Source: Clavaria fumosa (Eukaryota; Basidiomycota; Agaricomycetes; Agaricales; Clavariaceae). Taken from it: 64,000 nt of DNA. The DNA lies in assembly GCA_951802425.1 (NCBI GenBank), contig OX637796.1, forward strand, positions 1,054,001 to 1,118,000. The letters run 5' to 3'. The translations under genes and the position numbers were made by a program. The notes below the pieces were generated by a model that did no database searches, was not told where the DNA came from, and saw only the letters and a program-made list of their open reading frames with translations. This document shows, in pieces, positions 11,081-22,400 of this stretch (position 1 is its first letter; every line of letters starts with the position of its first letter).

Positions 11081-11365
11081 AAAGTAGACAACCACAATAT
11101 CCTGCTCTTTGCGTTGTACGAGGGCATTCATATGGATGGCGAGCCTATTCCACATATTAATTCCAATGAGGGACGATGCATAACCGAAATATATATAGTC
11201 GGGCCCACAGCAGCAGATAAGAAAAACCTGTGCGACAGCGTTACAAGGGCCTTGAACGTGAACAAGACGGCTTACGTTCGGGAGATCGCACGCCAGGTCA
11301 TACGAGTCACATCCCCGCCAGAGCCTGCCCACGACACACCCCCCTCCTCTTCATCATCGCTGTGA
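11081..11365 (+). pseudogene. Degenerate P-loop protein fragment (AAA_28-like)
   Basis: A plus-strand frame contains EIYIVGP, then NLCDSVTRALNV and YVREIARQVIR. In P-loop proteins of the AAA_28 type this reads as a beta strand, a phosphate-binding loop, a helix and a conserved VREVAR segment. Here the loop reads GPTAADKKN and lacks the Gly-Lys-Ser/Thr needed to bind nucleotide. No matching downstream exon was found, and the frame ends in a Ser-rich tail at 11365. I treat it as a decayed fragment; the family assignment is tentative. Confidence 0.3.
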
Positions 11366-13112
11366 ATAACCTTGGCTGGCACCACCCTCGCGTTGCGATT
11401 CCTCGAGAATGTGTCTCGCGAATGCCCGCATGGGTTACATGGACGACAGACCATACGTAAATTACACAGCCACTTTCACGGACTGGCCACAGCGCTAGCG
11501 GGAGAGGCAGGATCAGGTAGGAAGACGACGAGTGCTGGAGTCATTATGTCATTGACGGATGAGCGCGGGAAATCTGCAGAGGTCAAGTCGACCTTCATTT
11601 TCGCCTGACAAAGTGCTATGCGGGGCCGTTGGTCTTCAAGACTCCAAGGTTGACTGAGCAGAGAAAAAATATTAGTGAGACATTTGGTGGGAACAGGTAG
11701 AGCTCAAGGCTTGTTCGATATACCTGGACGCCGCTCCCAGCCTTTCAGAGTCAACGACCACTTGAAATTGAGACTCTTCCAGACGAAGTGCCGCACAATT
11801 TTGTTCGTTACTATCGCAGCCGTGGTGGGCGACTGCAGCCGCTCAGCGTTGAGTAGTGTGCGGACATTTTGGAAAAAGGGAATAAAAAAGTGGTAATGAC
11901 CCAAGTGACTCACCTTATTGTCAAGCTCTTGCGGGTTCCTTAACCCTCCTCTGAGACCGATTGGACTTGGCCGCGGAAGGATGTTGGGACAGGGATTTGG
12001 ACGAAGAAGCCTTGAACGTGACAAAAAAATACGGTCTGGCAATCGAAGATCTTCCTGCTCGTCTGAGTGAATCGACGCATCCTCATCACTGTCCCTCCGC
12101 TCTCGTCATCTTCCTCTCCCAAGTCCCGCGGTCCCCGCCAAAGGTCCCGCTCGCGACGCATCCTCCTCGTAATCACCGCTCTTAAGAGCTTCGACCTGCG
12201 CCGCCCACTTCTTACGACTGGTGAGAAGGGCTTGACGAGGCGGCTGTGGCCGACTCGGTCTCCGCGGCTCTCGTTCCCGACCCTCGGGTAACAAAAATCT
12301 CATAACTGTGGCCGACTCGCAGAGGTTGAGATTGACAAGGAGTGTCTACAGAGGCACAGCGCGGGGAGGTTGGTGTTTTGCCTTGATATCGTTGAATGAC
12401 CATTGCGTTAGTTCGTCATCCACCGGTGACATGCCCGCAGACCTCGGAGAACAGGTGTTCACGATGACAAGAGAAGGTCGGAGCAGGCTAGATGTCATGG
12501 AGATCTTGAGTGTTCTCTCGCCAGGTGCGCTTAGCCTAATGAGCGCTGGCCTAATCAGTGACGTTCCCGGCGACCGGGCAAGATAGGGCGTTGGCCTCGA
12601 AATAGTCCGATTTCTACTACGAGCGCAGTCACGAAGCTCCCGTGGAAGGGACCAATATTGCTGAATGGACTGTTCGAGCACGTCTTGCATGCTTGATAGT
12701 TTTCTTGGCGGCTCGAATGCTACGCGGACGAGAGAAACGCATCAACAACGTTCAAGGCACATAACGCGGGAAGTACACCTACAATGCAAGGCGAAAGTGG
12801 AAAACGGTGTATCTTGCCAAAGACGCCTGCTCTCTACGATGATTTCCTCAGCCTTGTCCTTGAATGCAAAATACTTGTGCATACTGACCCCGCCATCCCC
12901 ATCATTTGTCGCCATCCACCATCGCCATTTCAGAGTCATAGACTAAAATAGGCTGAGAATGCGTACGATCATCAATCTCCAGAGATAATGGGTTGGAAGC
13001 ATCTTTGCGACCTCCTTCAACATTCGTACGAGCCGGGAACTTGGCAGGCTGTAACGCTGGACAGGATGGTGTCGAGTCTAGCGAAGTCCAAGGCTGCATG
13101 CGATCTGATGAG
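11366..13112. other. 1.7 kb of unassigned sequence, probably decayed
   Basis: Several 60-115 codon frames are open on both strands. None shows a domain I recognise, a convincing exon chain or consistent splice phases. A minus-strand frame at about 11704-11890 looks more protein-like than the rest but has no partner exon. Confidence 0.4.
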
Positions 13113-13290
13113 GTGAAGCTATTCTCCGCTGAGAGTGGTTGCGTCTCGGTTTCTGACATTAACGTGCCAGTGCTTGAACTTGAATCAAGTCGTTCGTCGA
13201 ACCAAAGGAATGAATGAGAAAAGGAACCTCGGTTCGAGATGAAAATGCGCTTACGAGGAAGAGTGGTGTTGTGGGCATCAAAAACGAGAC
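13113..13290 (-). repeat. Dispersed repeat B, copy 2
   Basis: Reverse-complement partner of 2718-2880 (same blocks, roughly 80 percent identity by eye). Together with repeat A it gives two unrelated repeat pairs, each in inverted orientation, bracketing the NLR-to-NAA10 interval. Confidence 0.6.
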
Positions 13291-13573
13291 GACCACTCCA
13301 GTACTGCAATGCAAGGATTGGTTAACCGCGCCCCCAATGAAGGCCCGCGTTGGGGGTTCCCCTGCTGCGCTTTCCATTAGTTAGTCAGCCTGTCGAGGAA
13401 AGCAAAATAAAAAGCAAAAAAATTGACTTGGACAAAAAAAAGTCCAACTTTTTACCAAATAAGGGGGAACCCTTGCCCGAAAGAGGTGTGATGTCACGTG
13501 ACTCACCAGATCTGGCAAGGTGGCGAACTGATCGCCGCTGATCAACTTCAACGTCACGCACGCACAAGAGAAC
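13291..13573 (+). promoter_or_regulatory. Probable upstream region of the H3-mimic gene
   Basis: This interval lies between repeat B and the ATG at 13574. It contains a perfect CACGTG E-box-type palindrome at 13495-13500 and A-rich tracts at 13405-13445. No TATA box is convincing. Assignment as promoter is by position only. Confidence 0.3.
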
Positions 13574-15253
13574 ATGGCAAGAACTAAGCAGAATCCGAAG
13601 AAGACAACCGGCAGTCACTCGATCAGGGCGCGACTAAGGCTCCCAACCCGCAGTAAGCTCAGCCCCCAAATTTCAAGGGACAAACCCACGCCGGTAAGCC
13701 TAAGCCGTCGTGCACCTACGCCCAGCACTGATTATGCCAACAGAAGGTAGACACCGCCAGGAATGATAGGGTTTGTAAAGATTTTAAATTATTGCTTAAC
13801 AATTCATCCTGATCTTTGCTGTGATCCTACTACAGTGGTGTTCTGGCTGTGGTAATGGCGGCGATTCAATCGACTGCGATTTCTGCGAAAGAACGATCTG
13901 TAACGAATGCTTCCAGATTCCCCATGGGGAAGCTGCTATAGCAAGACAAGAAGTCAAGTTCAAATGTCCTGCCTGCCACATCTCATCTGAAAACCGCAAA
14001 AACCCCTACGAGGTAGAGCGCATCTTAGATTCCACCTACTCAGCCTTTTTTTACAACAACATTTTAAAGCCCCTCTATCTCCGGGGAAAGCCAATGAAGG
14101 ACTTGATTGGCTGGATCAAGGCCCCCACTCTTCGCGGCAACTATGCGTGCCAAAACACCAACTCCCTCGTGATGGTCAACATTCGCCTTTCCAACATCCC
14201 TCGCAGGGGTGATCCGTTCTATTCTGTTGCCAACAACGTCGGGGGTTGGTTCACCGACACCTCCAACGGACAAGAACTCCTCGAATGCGACATAACACTT
14301 GATGTCAATCCCGAGGATGGCAAATCGCTTGAAATGCACCAAGGAATCCTACGGGGCTTCGTAGGAAAACTTCGAGGGTAACTTTTTACATTATTGCACA
14401 TACATAATACTAACAGCCTTTGCAGTTTGGGTGTGCAACGCCTAATCGTCTTTTTATACACCCATTCAAATCCCGATAACGGAGATTTGCACTGTGCTCC
14501 TGGCGTCGGATTGGAGATTGGTCAGGTACAGCCTTAGTTGGATTTTATGGCTTTTTTATCTGATGGCTCTTAGTTCTTGGAAGAAATTATCGGTGCAGAT
14601 GTAAAATTGTTTGCAAAGGAATCGCACTCAACCCTGGTTATGCTGGTCTGTGGCCAAGTCTGGGAGATTCCTGAGGCAACTCAGGCAATCAAAACATATG
14701 CCAAAAGGTGAGTCCGCTGCCATATACTCAGACATTCAATTAAAAAAAACACAGTGAATCCTTCAACTGGATCGTTGGCTTTGGCCAACCGAATTTCTAC
14801 CCGCACCTGGCCGCGCCGTTTCTGATGAAGCTCATGGTCAAAACTTACATCGAATGTTTCTCAATCAGCAGGATCGTCCCCGATTTACTCAAGGAGGAAG
14901 AAGGCCTTGGGGCGCACACCTCACTTATAACTCTCAGCCCCAGCTTTGGGCTCGAATTCTTCTGGTGCCACAAGACCCTCCACCCTCTCGGCGAGCTCAT
15001 TCCGCTTCAGTGCCCGAAATGCGCTGTCCTTCGCTCAATGACGTTCACTACGGTTGGCCAGAGGGCAGGCATGTACAAGGCTTTCTGCCCTTGTGGATTT
15101 ACTGTTGAGAAGGATACGAAGATTGCCAATGCTACGCTGCCCCAGGCAGCTGATGGAAGTGTTATTGGCTGGGGTTCGCGCCTTTGGTTTGGCAGCCCTG
15201 CAGCTGCAAGCAAGGCTTGGAATGCTCCCCGCAACGCATACAACGTCTCGTAA
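13574..15253 (+). CDS. Histone H3-tail-mimic protein with ADD/PHD-like zinc finger and putative caspase/CHAT-like region
   Basis: Six exons in my model: 13574-13693, 13751-13774, 13836-14377, 14426-14525, 14574-14707 and 14755-15253. All introns (57, 61, 48, 48, 47 nt) are GT-AG with matching phase, giving 472 aa and no internal stop. The 24-nt second exon is the least certain; skipping it also keeps frame. Residues 1-13 read MARTKQNPKKTTG, close to the start of histone H3 (MARTKQTARKSTG). Residues 49-96 form a cysteine finger, C50-x2-C53, C62-x2-C65, C70-x2-C73, C92-x2-C95, with the WC..C..GG...C pattern of ADD-type PHD fingers. Strand LIVFLYT-H242 and strand LVMLV-C288 resemble the His/Cys dyad layout of caspase/CHAT proteases. 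A CxxC...CxC ribbon lies at 393-420. The family looks like one I recall from agaricomycetes, unnamed. Function unknown. Confidence 0.85.
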
Positions 15254-15609
15254 TATTTCGCGTGTTTGTCACCGTCGTCTGTCAGGCCAAACGTTGATTT
15301 GTTTGCAATGCCAATTTTGATCGTCTCGTTTGCAATGCCGTTTTTTTTAAATATGCCAAGCAACTAGAGGATGAGCTGCTGTTTTGCTGATTAAAATGGC
15401 CCTGGGGAAAAGCGCTACAGTCTGCTGGCATCACTTTGCACACCGTTTGTTGTTTCTTCATGCTGTACTGGAAATAGCACTGAAATCTTTAATTTAGAGC
15501 TTACAGAAACATTCTAGAATATGTAGGGATACCAAAGAGCATTTTTCTGTAATTTTAGGATGCTCACAGACAAGTGTAGCAATAAATTGAGAATTGGAGC
15601 CACAGAGGA
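15254..15609. other. Downstream region of the H3-mimic gene; no gene
   Basis: AT-rich 3' flank between the TAA at 15253 and the transposase relic on the other strand. I see no ORF or repeat of note. Confidence 0.5.
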
Positions 15610-16790
15610 CTACGCCATACAAACGGTCACTCTGCACAGCCGCGGGAGCGTTTGCTCGTCATCATCTGAGCTCGCAACCTCTTCATCCTCATGCTCTCCA
15701 ACAGCGTCTGGGTGCAACATTGAATCTTCTAACACTAGTTTTGGCTTCAGTGGGCGCTTGGGTCGAGGCGGTAAGTCTTTTGCACGGACTTTTGCGACCC
15801 GCAATCTCTCACACTCCACCATCCATGCCTCGATATCCTGGTTGTACAGGGCCATCATTGCCTTCCACTCAAGCTCGACCACTTGCTTTGCAGCTTTTTT
15901 ACTCTTTCGCCCTGCGGCTCGCCTTGCCTTTGCAGCAGCTTCGTCCTCTTTCTTCTGGTTGTGTGCTCTTAGTTGTTTGCCAAACTCGGGGTCTGTTACA
16001 TGTCTTCCAAGGCCTCCGGGAAAGAGTGTAGCTCAGTCAGTCTTGGGTTTGTTCTCTTTATGCTGCGTTTTCATGCCTCGTCCACCCACTACCATGATAC
16101 TCCCTGGTCTGAAGGGGGGTATCCACTCTCGTCCATTCCATACAAATCTTCAGGTCTGATTTCTGTTCACAACAAACTTCTCCACCAGCTCCAACCAACA
16201 TTTCTTGGTTTCAGGATTCAGGGCTCGTGCGCGTTGTGTGTCAAGCAGCTTGCTCCAGTGGGTTTGGAGCATGTCCCAACGTCGATCCAAGAACCGCCCT
16301 GCCCAGCTCCCTCCCATTTGTTCAGATCTAGTCCCAAGGCGGTTATTTCGGACCAGGTTTGCGTGTTGTTCAATGTTGTTCAGGGTCATTGGGAAGCTTC
16401 AATCTGCTGATTCCTTGATGCAGCTTACAATAACAGCTTCGCTTCTTCAGCAGGTGTGAGCTTCTGCTGCTCTTCATGTGCCTCTCGGATGCTCCTTCCC
16501 CCGTTACACCTGTTAATTATTGTTCTCCACTGAGACTCTATCCATATTCCTTCGCTTTTTGCCACACACTCCTGCGCATGTGGGACTCCTTTGTCTGCTC
16601 ATGATGGTAGGCATCAACTGCGTCCTGCAGCTTTGTATCCTTGGCATGGCTCTTAATTTGAGCTTTGACACGTTCTGACAGCACTCGGTAGGGAATAGGA
16701 AGGCGAGTTCAGGCCGGAGGGTTCCGATGGAACGGGTTGACATGTGAAGAAGCATGCGTTTGATGCGCGCCGTCACGTTAAACGTTGATC
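15610..16790 (-). pseudogene. DDE-superfamily transposase relic with CENP-B-like N-terminus, core deleted
   Basis: Minus-strand pieces follow the order of agaricomycete DDE_1/pogo-like transposases. First is an N-terminal segment with REAHEEQQKLTPAEEAKLL (about 16455-16400), the CENP-B-type helix-turn-helix region. HWSKLLDTQRAR and EKFVVN follow (about 16265-16160), then the first catalytic aspartate region YGMDESGYPPSDQG (about 16130-16090) and GGRGMKTQHK. The sequence then jumps to the C-terminal tail (RHVTDPEFGKQLRAH and a charged end finishing at 15610), so the rest of the DDE core, including the second and third acidic residues, is missing. Several frameshifts and at least one TGA where an arginine is plausible confirm decay. 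No terminal inverted repeats were found by eye. Confidence 0.75.
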
Positions 16791-17121
16791 CTGCTTTAGG
16801 ACTCTCATTTTGCTTGGATTGCTTCCAGATGAGGGATGAGTTTATACAGGAATAAGTTCTATTTTGACTCAATCCAATCTTGAAGCCATAAAATGTGATG
16901 AAGTGGCAAAAATCTTGAAACAAAAGCGACCCAACTGGCTAATACGCATGTCACTTCTCATTGATTCATTCAATCCAGCTGAATTTGGCAAGAAGGTAGA
17001 TATAATAGGTTGCAATCTCTAAAAAAAAATCACAAGGGATCTGGGCAAAAATAGGCGATCTTTGCTATTGGTGTGTAAAGTGGTGGTGGTGTGCAAAGTG
17101 ATGCCGGTAGATTGTATTTGA

Positions 17122-18474
17122 CTATGTTTTTTGGCTATAAATGCCCTGCGTCATCCACCCAATGGCATCCTTTCCAAAATGTCTGAGAACTGCCTTCCTC
17201 ATAAACATGGCGTAACATATGCGATCCCCTTCTCCCCAGCTGTCAACTTCATGTGTGAGCAAGTTGGCACAAAATGCCACAACTGTGCCACTTGGATAAT
17301 GAAGGTCTAGCCCAAGCTCCTTTAAATGCAGTGTGGTGTTTGAATAGCTGCTGACGGTGGTAAGCACATCATACCAAGCATGGCTTCCGTTTCTGTCAAT
17401 GTGAGGCTTTGTTAACCGATTTGCCATGACGGAAATTCCAGTAAAGACGGAGGACCAAAGGGACGCCTTGTGATTCGTGAGCTCATCTTCTCTGAGTCTT
17501 GCCAATATCTCCTTTCCAGCCTGGTAAAGTTCTGGATGGGTAAGCTCCAGGACATCATTCAAAATAGCCATAACTGCTTGAGAAGAGAGCAACCACAGCT
17601 CAGCTTCTTCGCTACTTAAGCTCACAGAGGGCTTCAGGGGCCATTTTTCTGTCTAAAGACCATGGGTTAATAATGAGGGCTAGGTGTAACAGTAAACCTG
17701 ACCCAAATACCATGGCCTTGAGCAAACCATCCAGCTGAATAGGTCTCGACACCTGTTGGAAAGCTTCTGCTCGGATGGGCTTCTGCAAAATTGTTGGGGT
17801 CTTTCCTCCAGGAGACCTTGTTGTCTGCATGTGACGCTTTTACTTGCAAAGACATCTTCTTGGCAATATGGTGTGTTGATCTGAAGAGCTCCGCCTTCAT
17901 GGATAAGGCTTTAGATATATCAGCCTTATAAAAGATTTAAAGATTTACCTGGCGATGAGGCAGCAGCAATCCTGGAAGATACCAGAGGATGATACGGCCT
18001 TTGCAGTCCACTACAGTGGCAGGCTGATCGGTGTGTCCCAACTTGGGGACTGGAAATTTCGATCTTGAGTCATTTGAGGCAGAAGCATACTCTTCAATAT
18101 CCCAGTCAAGGTAATCTATTCCTGGGCTCAGATGGGATAGGAGATGAATAAATGAGCTTACAGGCGTTGAGAAATGCAGATGCAATGACTTTCAGCAGCC
18201 TCCTTCGATCCTCTTGAGCTGGGGTACGATTTCGAGGACGTTTTTTTTCATTTTTGCTGGCCTTTTGGAAATGGCTGCTATCCCTGCTGACGTCGTCAGA
18301 TTTGAAAATGTAGAGAACAAGGATGTTATACTTGAATGGTGAAGGTAGGGCCTTGCTTGGGGACTGGTTTTGTAGCCTATACAAAAACTGCTCTTGAATG
18401 GAGAAAGCCTCCTCTGTTATTTTCATTCTTTTTTGGCGTCTAGGAAGATCCCCATCTGAACATATGTGATTCAT
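17122..18474 (-). CDS. TET/JBP-like 2-oxoglutarate-Fe(II) dioxygenase
   Basis: Predicted to oxidise methylated bases in DNA, in the class of fungal TET/JBP proteins described as lineage-expanded in mushrooms and often linked to KDZ transposons. Four exons (18474-18162, 18115-17949, 17894-17703, 17652-17122) join with matching phases (introns 46, 54, 50 nt) into 400 codons with no stop. A further in-frame 45- or 48-nt intron may lie in exon 1 near 18325-18280. The double-stranded beta-helix signature is complete: PHID gives H308 and D310, LLTH gives H358, and GDRICYA gives R368, the expected 2-oxoglutarate-binding arginine. The upstream segment has FPVPKL, KGRIILWYLPGLL and GWFAQGHGIW, which I recall from mushroom homologues. 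All catalytic residues are present, so it may be active. Substrate and cellular role are inferred. Confidence 0.7.
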
Positions 18475-19486
18475 TTTCTTTCAGGAGGAGGGGAGGGGCG
18501 GGAGAAATAGTGGCAGCAGAGATGGACCAGACAGGCTGTGACAAGCGCGGCATAAACCGTTTTGATCGTCGCACTCTTGCTTTTAGCCTTTTAGTCTTTA
18601 GTCTTTAAACAATTGCATCCCGTAAATGCGTCACGTGTCAAGTTGAATTGTTTATTTATGGATATTTGGATTTAGGCCCAGCGCCTAAATTCCCTTTTAA
18701 ATTTCGGGATTCTCCAGCAGAGTTCAGGTACAACAAATCCAAGAGCCTGCAGTGGCAACGCTGTCATGCTGAGCAGGGCCCCCCTTGCCCACTCCTTTGT
18801 GCTTTGAATCTTATCTTGTCTTGGTAGGGAGGCCTAATACTGAGTATCTACTGAGTTTGGTCTTCATCCTGTGCCAAGAGAGTGATTTGTCTACTAATAA
18901 TTCAACGACTACCCTCTCCCCCCCATTGAAAGGAAGGGCAGCTCATGCCTGCATAGGCCCTATGGTTCTGACAGTTTCTCAGATAGTGGAAAATATTCCA
19001 GTGCAGCAATCTATTATTAAGAGAGCTCTGGGACGTGTGAAGAAGCGCGGTGCATTTTAAGCTGGCATGTCGCAGCGCATTTAGCTGATGGCAGTGCGGC
19101 CTACTAACCACTCTCTGCCGCCTCTCGCCGGCTCAAATTTACTTATAATAAAGTGACACCAGGACTTTTCTGCACTTATGTCCTAAATCTAAAACTGGGA
19201 TGGCGAAATTTGCGCTCTGAAGCCCTGGAGCACAACGGAATGGCATAAAGTCTACGTCACAGTAAGGCAACAGGTGTTTCTGTGGGTCCGAGGGTCATTT
19301 GATGAAGAATAGGTGCCCACCGATGCACCAGCCATGCCCTGCAAGCCTAAGAGCGAGTAAGCAGGACGCGGCGACGCGATCGCGAGGTCATGCGTTGCGA
19401 TTTTCTTTTCCACACCTCTTTTTTTTGTGGAAAAAAGCCTGAGAGTCCAGATTGTCTGTGGAATTGGTGAGAATTTGTGGTCAGTT
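18475..19486. other. 1 kb intergenic stretch between two minus-strand oxygenase genes
   Basis: Contains the upstream region of the TET/JBP-like gene (18475 onward) and the 3' flank of the JmjC-like gene. Short open frames exist, but none resembles a protein family. A TTTAGTCTTTAGTCTTTA triplet repeat lies at about 18590-18610. Confidence 0.5.
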
Positions 19487-22400
19487 TTACTCCAAGAAAG
19501 ATTTCTCAGAAAATGACATGCCGTCATTTTGAGAGTGTGGCCTTTTAGGACGCAGGTCTGGCTCAGATTCGTCATCTCCCGCTCCACTGGCATCTTCGTC
19601 TTGCTCCTCTCCAGATGTCTGTGCATAGACTGGGTCGTTCAACAAATCTTGGAGCTCTGTCCAGACCTGAGACTCATCGCGGGGAAAGATATGGAACTTC
19701 GGGCCGTTCCAAATGAACCAGTGGCATTTGCTCGGATCGTCATTGAGAAGTTGCTCGAAGGAATGTAGAAGATCCTGCCATTCCTTGCGGATGTGGTCAA
19801 GAACAGCCGCGGTCACCTGTTTCGTCGTAATTGTAAGCAGCGCCTTCTCTTCCCATCTCTTCATGTAGAAACAGAGCGTGGCGCCGAATTGAATGAGCGA
19901 TCTGTTGAAGAGATAACAAGGGTTTACCCCTTGATCTCCAATCTCCAAGACATATCGGTGGTTAAACCAGCTTTGAAAAATATGGTATCGCCACATCGCA
20001 GCATTTCGTTCTTCAAGAACCTCTGGATGAGATTTCTTGCCAGAGTGTTTTAGACCGAGCGCCGTCGCAAACTCAAGCATATTTCCGACCATTATGACAT
20101 CCAAGAGACCCTCTTGAGTTGTGACGTCAGGAATGTGGGCAACTGTATCACTAAAGGCTAAAAACAATCTCAGATGGAATACTTTGCAATACAACAGGAA
20201 ATACCATATTTTGATGCGCCACCAACGTAGTGCTCAACCCAGATGGCCATCATCCTACTCAGGTATGTGCCTGTTGACTTGAGGTCCTGATTTGTGATGA
20301 CCGGGTTAAGCACAAATGTGTGCAGGGTTGAAGTGCAGGTCAGAGCCATAGTCGATGCGGAGTAGAAATGCCGGCCGTAGACTATCGTTGGCTCTGGACC
20401 AAGTACAAAGTGAAGTGTTCCAGGTTGCATGAAGCTGTTGGATTCTCAGTAAATGAAGCATGTGGGAATTGCTGTGACTTACAAAACATCCCCTGTCTTC
20501 AAATGGATTGCCTCCGCCTGCAGAAACCCTTTCCCTGTGCTACAGGCACCCCAGCTGAGAGGGAAGGCATGCGTCGAAAAGATGTCACCACGGTGATCTT
20601 CCTTCTCTACATTTTCATGGCGACGTATCACCGCCCACCATTTCGAGCCTGACATGATAGTCGAAACGACTGCAAGACCAGAATCGTCAATGTGTGGCAT
20701 GCTCATGGTACCACCAGTTGAAGCAAGTCCCCAAATCAGGTCCTCCTTGTCAGCTTGATTGCTGATGAAGCCATCCACTTTGCGAGTTTGATGATGAGCC
20801 CACTCGTGGGTTGCAAGAGCGCTGATTTGAGTGTATATCAGTCAAAATGTCATGTCGATGCAGGGGTGGACATGCCTGAAGCGAGGTGGTGGGGGGAGAC
20901 TGAGGTGGCCCATCGGGAAATCCAGGCCGTTTAAAATGCGACGTTTTCCCTCATCCTGCGTTGACTCCAGAAGGTCAGCGAGAGTACCAGTACGGAGGAG
21001 GTTTACGTCTGGGTCCTTGCGCATCTCTGCAACTGCAGAAGATGAATTAGAAGGATCACCTGAAGTACTATGCGTGACTCACCTTGGAAGACGCATTTCT
21101 GGTGTAATGGGCCCAAAGTCGACAACCCCTCCTCATCAAAGTTCAAAGGTGTCATGGGTGTGTTTGTGACCAGGATGTGACGGTGGCGGAAGATCTGTTG
21201 GACCTCTGTACTTGCCATCTTCATGAAATCTGCCCAGGATGTGACGTATATGGCTGACCCCTTGGGGTCAAATATGGGGGACCTAGCGGCAGGAAAATGA
21301 TGCTTGGGGACTCTGTTGACATAACCTTCTTCCACCATTTCGATGATGTCACTCAACACAGGATACTCTTGGAATCCCTGCTCCATTTTGAGAGAGATCT
21401 TTGAAGAACAATATGTTTCAAACTCACTGAATCCTCTGTAGCAAAATGTTCATATAATGTTGGTTCATTATTGGGATTGGCATCAAACATCTTGACCTTA
21501 ATCGCACGGTTCATCATCTTTATTGACATGTGAGATTAAAATGTTGGATGGTAGTCAAGACTTCACTCACCTTCGGGGGAGGTAGAGAATGTAGCTCCTC
21601 AGTCTTCTCACTGTCCTGAATGAAATATAAGATGAAATGATGCAAGGATGATCATATTAGACATACCACTGTGAGATCAATAATAATTCGAACTGGCTTC
21701 ACAGCCGACTTCTTCCCTGGAAACTTTCCCCAGCTCCTACTATTATCCTGTGGGGTCATTCCTTTCTCCTTTCTTGCTGCGGGCTCCTCGTCTGACATCA
21801 ACTCATCGTCATCTTCCTTGTCTGAGGCTTGAAGTCGCAGTCTCTTCACCGCCTTTCGTACTGGATGACCAGATCGACTTTCTTCTTGGGGTTGTGGGGG
21901 CTTTTCCAAGACCTCCTCCTCTTCATTTGACTTGAATGCCAGTTCCTGTTCTGGCTCTTTCACTCCCTCACTTCCCTCAGCTGAAGCGACCCAACCCTTA
22001 TCCCCATAATCTAGCATGGGAAAGATTGGCGCTTGCTCCATGGGACCAGGGTCAGGAGCAGTAATTGCGATTATGACTTTCCCTTGATCTCACATTCAGC
22101 TTTCTTCAGAGACCAAGAAAACAAAATTGCTTACGGGACTGGGAATACCAATCAATCTCAATTTCTAGACCTTGAAACTTTGTGTGTAGCTCTTGGAACT
22201 CAGCGATGAAGGTACTCAAAGCTGCTGAAGTGTCACCGGTAATGCTTGCCTGCATGAGAGCCTTCCAGAGTGCTTTCTCCGTCAGACCCAAAAATGGTGG
22301 CTTTTCATTGCCAAGAGAAATTGCAGTCTGCGTTTCCAGCTCTGTGAACACTGTTTGATTTAGAACTGAAATGTGCTTACTGAAACTAAGTAACTGCGTC

